Shown: in pieces, positions 53,839-53,964 of the stretch | How positions within the stretch are numbered: position 1 is the first letter of the stretch | Layout: the number at the start of each line of letters is the position of its first letter | DNA from: Pseudoalteromonas sp. HM-SA03 | Lineage (GTDB): Bacteria > Pseudomonadota > Gammaproteobacteria > Enterobacterales > Alteromonadaceae | Direction: 5' to 3' | NCBI RefSeq assembly: GCF_002289345.1 | Contig: NZ_NSDG01000004.1 | Coordinates: 84,022-137,985 of the forward strand | Length of the DNA: 53,964 bases | Position numbers and translations under genes: made by a program | The notes under the pieces: generated by a model | Seen by the model: only the letters and a program-made list of their open reading frames with translations | Database searches by the model: none | Told to the model about the DNA's origin: nothing

Positions 53839-53964
53839 GATTGCTTCCAATACGATTAATAGTTAAAGCTGTCAGGTGTTGATGGTCATATCGGAATAAA
53901 TCGATTGGTAAATGTTAATGCCTCGCTCTGGTGCTCCCAGATGCGATCAGACAAGGCTGAAATG
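53839..53964. other. Upstream flank of the broken integrase
   Basis: The last 126 bases hold the presumed promoter side of the integrase remnant. I see no further gene or attachment site; the window ends here. Confidence 0.3.

Noticed and set aside
1..53964. CRISPR arrays, tRNA and rRNA genes
   Set aside because: No regularly spaced direct repeats and no cloverleaf or rRNA signatures were found on reading both strands by eye.

Overview
The window looks like a chromosomal segment of a marine gammaproteobacterium, most probably Pseudoalteromonas or a close relative. This is inferred from the style of the housekeeping genes (alr, yjbQ, cheX, zur) and from moderate base composition; no rRNA or other taxonomic marker is present.

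Layout. (1) 1-8.4 kb is ordinary genome: the 3' end of alanine racemase, then a minus-strand block (YjbQ-type protein, CheX-like chemotaxis protein, Zur-type regulator, HAMP-PAS-GGDEF-EAL protein), then two plus-strand exported enzymes (gamma-glutamyltransferase and an amidohydrolase) closed by a clear terminator. (2) About 0.7 kb of non-coding leader DNA follows. (3) 9.1-47.4 kb is one plus-strand biosynthetic locus. Three overlapping giant genes encode a PKS/NRPS assembly line of 3308, 3276 and 4021 residues. Accessory genes follow: an Fe(II)/2-oxoglutarate hydroxylase, a beta-lactamase-fold lipoprotein, a DUF697 membrane protein, a tiny membrane protein, a SyrD/PvdE-type cyclic-peptide ABC exporter, and an SPFH/prohibitin-like membrane protein translationally coupled to the exporter. 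(4) 47.4-54 kb is a decayed accessory region. It holds a lipoprotein gene broken by an in-frame stop, two unassigned genes, an IS3-family relic, two single-gene segments bounded by three copies of a near-perfect palindrome, and a broken, truncated tyrosine integrase.

How the locus should work. The order FAAL-ACP-KS-AT-ACP-aminotransferase predicts that a free fatty acid is activated, extended once with malonyl-CoA to a beta-ketoacyl chain, and transaminated to a beta-amino fatty acid. Seven C-A-PCP modules then add seven amino acids. Hand-read specificity codes suggest Gly-Asp-Asn-Asn-Thr-(D-)Leu-like-X, where X is possibly basic. One epimerisation domain acts at residue 6, followed by a matching D-acceptor-type condensation domain, and a thioesterase ends the line. 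The logic is that of the iturin/mycosubtilin family (beta-amino acyl group plus seven residues), but with an in-line AT, different predicted residues, a SyrP-like hydroxylase and a Gram-negative exporter. The most likely product is a cyclic beta-amino-acyl heptapeptide, possibly carrying a beta-hydroxylated Asp or Asn. No pathway regulator, MbtH protein, phosphopantetheinyl transferase, type II thioesterase or TonB receptor is visible in the window.
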